64,000 nucleotides of DNA from Palsa-295 sp963781105 (GTDB lineage: Bacteria > Acidobacteriota > Terriglobia > Acidiferrales > UBA7541), in NCBI GenBank assembly GCA_963781105.1, contig CAWAED010000006.1, positions 13,111 through 77,110 on the forward strand. Direction: 5' to 3'. The notes beneath the pieces are model-generated. The model was not told the DNA's origin, made no database searches, and saw only the letters and a list, made by a program, of their open reading frames with translations. The position numbers were made by a program, and so were the translations under genes. Below are positions 62,218 through 64,000 of the stretch, piece by piece. The stretch's first letter is position 1; every line of letters begins with the position of its first letter.

Positions 62218-64000
62218 ATGAAGAGTTTTTGGATCGCTGCCCTCTGCGCATTCGCACTTTCATTCGCCGCCGCAGCTCACCAAAAAGGCGCCGCGCCGGC
62301 CGCACCCGAATCAACCGCGAAACCCGCGGAACAAAAATCCAAGCCCGCCGACTATTCGCAGGAAGCACTCGTCGTAGAGAAATATTACACCACGGTGCGG
62401 TTTGAAAATGACGGCACGGGAGAACGCGACGTTACCGCGCGCATCCGCGTGCAAAGCGATGCCGGAGTCCAGCAACTAGGCGAACTCGTCTTCGGCTACA
62501 GCTCGACCAACGAACAAATGGATGTACGCACCATGCGCGTGCGCAAAGCGGACGGTTCCGTGGTGAACGCCGCGCCCGACGCTATTAAGGAAATGACCGC
62601 CGCCGTCGCACGCGACGCTCCCGAGTACACCGACTACAAAGAGAAACATATTACGGTCCCGTCGCTCCATGCCGGCGACACAATTGAATATGAAATTGTC
62701 ACGCGCATCGTCAAAGCGCTGGCGCCCAACGAATTTTGGTACGAACAAAATTTTCTTGCGAGCGCCATCGTCTTGGACGAACGCCTCGAAGTGAGCGTCC
62801 CGCAAGGCCGCGCGCTTATCGTTGATTCGCAGGACTACTCCAATGCGAGCGGCCAGGAAATTCGTAAGGTAAAACTCGCCGCGAACGGCGACGGCGTGGA
62901 CGACGACAACTCACCGTTTGCAAAACATGATGCGGACGGCCGCACGATCTATCGCTGGAAACACGCAAATCTCACCCATCCCGCGAACGACGACGCGAGC
63001 GACAAGCCTGGGAAGCCACGTTCCAAACCGCCGGATGTGCAACTCACGACATTTAAAGACTGGGAAGAAGTCGCAGCTTGGTACGCGGACCTCGAAAAGG
63101 GCCGGACTGATCCAACGTCTGAGATTCGCGCCAAGACGCAGCAACTCATCCAAGGCCGCGGGACGGAATTAGAGAAAATTCAGGCGCTCTACACCTACGT
63201 CGCCCAAAACATCCGCTACGTCAGTCTTTCCTTCGGCCTCGGCCGTTATCAGCCGCATTCCGCCGCAGACGTTTTCAAGAATCAATATGGCGACTGTAAG
63301 GACAAGCATACCCTGCTGGCCGCGATGCTCGCCGCCGCGGACATTCCATCCGACGCCGTGCTGATTCCCTTTGCGCGAGCACTCGATACTTCCGTTCCCT
63401 CGCCTTCGCAGTTCGATCACCTCATCACGGCCGTCCCCAATGGCACGGATCTCATTTGGATGGATTCCACCGCCGAGGTTGCGCCCTTCCGCATGCTTTC
63501 CGCGCCGCTGCGTAACAAATCCGCGCTCCTCGTGCAGCCCGACGGTAACGGCAAAATCGTCGAAACGCCCATTGATCCGCCGTTTCTTTCCACGCAGCGC
63601 GTGGAAATTGACGCGCAAGTAAGCGATTTGGGAAAACTCACTGCCAAATTGCGGTATTACCTCCGTGGCGATAATGAGTATGCTCTGCGCGTCGCGTTTC
63701 GCCGCACACCGCAGACGCAATGGAAAGAGCTGGGCCAGACAATCGCCGCACTCGACGGCATCAAGGGCGAAATCACCGACGTAAAGCCCAGCGACCCGAC
63801 GGACACCGCGAAACCATTCGAGCTCGAGCTGCAGTTCGCTCAGCCGAATTATCTCGATTGGGCCAGCAAAAAATCAAGAGTTGGAGTGCCGCTTCTCGCC
63901 ATCGGTATGCCGGACGTTTCGCCCGATTCCACCGGTCCCATCCACCTGGGCAGCCCGCTCGACGTTACGATGAGCTTGAAAATGACGCTGCCGGCGAACT
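62218..64000 (+). CDS. DUF3857/transglutaminase-like secreted protein, 3' end beyond window
   Basis: An open frame of 594 codons runs to the right edge without a stop. ATG 62218 follows GGGAGTAGGA. A signal peptide (1-19) is followed by a Lys/Ala/Pro stretch and a DUF3857 domain (about 45-260: YTTVRFENDGTGERDVTARIRV, DYKEKHITVP). A transglutaminase-like core comes next, with the catalytic Cys in NQYGDCKDKHTLLAAML, a His in FDHLITAV and an Asp in IWMDSTAE, the papain-like triad pattern. A further domain starts after 460. Such proteins sit in the periplasm or outer membrane; the substrate is unknown. Confidence 0.88.
   Translation, partial: MKSFWIAALCAFALSFAAAAHQKGAAPAAPESTAKPAEQKSKPADYSQEALVVEKYYTTVRFENDGTGERDVTARIRVQSDAGVQQLGELVFGYSSTNEQMDVRTMRVRKADGSVVNAAPDAIKEMTAAVARDAPEYTDYKEKHITVPSLHAGDTIEYEIVTRIVKALAPNEFWYEQNFLASAIVLDERLEVSVPQGRALIVDSQDYSNASGQEIRKVKLAANGDGVDDDNSPFAKHDADGRTIYRWKHANLTHPANDDASDKPGKPRSKPPDVQLTTFKDWEEVAAWYADLEKGRTDPTSEIRAKTQQLIQGRGTELEKIQALYTYVAQNIRYVSLSFGLGRYQPHSAADVFKNQYGDCKDKHTLLAAMLAAADIPSDAVLIPFARALDTSVPSPSQFDHLITAVPNGTDLIWMDSTAEVAPFRMLSAPLRNKSALLVQPDGNGKIVETPIDPPFLSTQRVEIDAQVSDLGKLTAKLRYYLRGDNEYALRVAFRRTPQTQWKELGQTIAALDGIKGEITDVKPSDPTDTAKPFELELQFAQPNYLDWASKKSRVGVPLLAIGMPDVSPDSTGPIHLGSPLDVTMSLKMTLPAN

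Overview
The window looks like a chromosome segment of an Acidobacteriota-type soil bacterium. GC content is high and the sequence is dense with genes. The accessory genes fit that phylum: a Ser/Thr kinase fused to a PD40 beta-propeller, DUF4382- and DUF4097-type envelope proteins, a DUF3857/transglutaminase protein, bacterial Ku, an M61 peptidase and an IS1380-family element. This assignment is inference from gene content and protein style; no rRNA or tRNA gene is visible.

Layout. (1) 1-8022, plus strand: the tail of a propeller-like gene and a small convergent coiled-coil gene, then a protein quality-control run tig-clpP-clpX-lon read from a strong promoter, followed by rho. (2) 8114-10941: an EAL-HDOD signalling gene whose TAG stop codon lies inside the CTAG target duplication of an IS1380-type insertion (9344-10937) carrying a frameshifted transposase. 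(3) 10987-18684, minus strand: a tightly packed operon mrp - gamma carbonic anhydrase - hisS - aspS - small membrane protein - mutL - cmk, with several 1-4 base overlaps. (4) 18897-35617: a VOC protein, secA, envelope and lipoprotein genes, Ku, a membrane kinase with a downstream Tat-type M24 peptidase, a YheT-type hydrolase and a GNAT acetyltransferase. (5) 35776-40124: a broken SEC-C mini-gene, guaB behind a good promoter, a VanZ-like protein and an M61 peptidase. (6) 61834 down to 40233, minus strand: one continuous translation superoperon (str, S10, spc and alpha operons fused), starting at a consensus promoter with a ~340-base leader and ending at a strong intrinsic terminator. (7) 62218-64000: the start of a DUF3857/transglutaminase protein that runs off the right edge.

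The superoperon carries rpsL, rpsG, fusA, tuf, rpsJ, rplC, rplD, rplW, rplB, an unrecognised small basic Cys-containing ORF, rpsS, rplV, rpsC, rplP, rpmC, rpsQ, rplN, rplX, rplE, rpsN, rpsH, rplF, rplR, rpsE, rpmD, rplO, secY, adk, map, infA, rpmJ, rpsM, rpsK, rpsD, rpoA and rplQ. The ORF between rplB and rpsS (53492-53794) is the best candidate here for something undescribed. It has its own ribosome-binding site, is rich in Arg and Lys, and carries a CPFC motif, all in a position where almost every bacterium goes straight from rplB to rpsS.

Other structure worth attention: the insertion exactly at a stop codon, two +1 shifts that destroy a SEC-C protein otherwise fully readable, two perfect palindromes plus a terminator packed into the 164-base gap between convergent M61 and rplQ genes, a domain IV insertion in EF-G, and several promoters with exactly 17-base spacers that share a housekeeping-sigma pattern.
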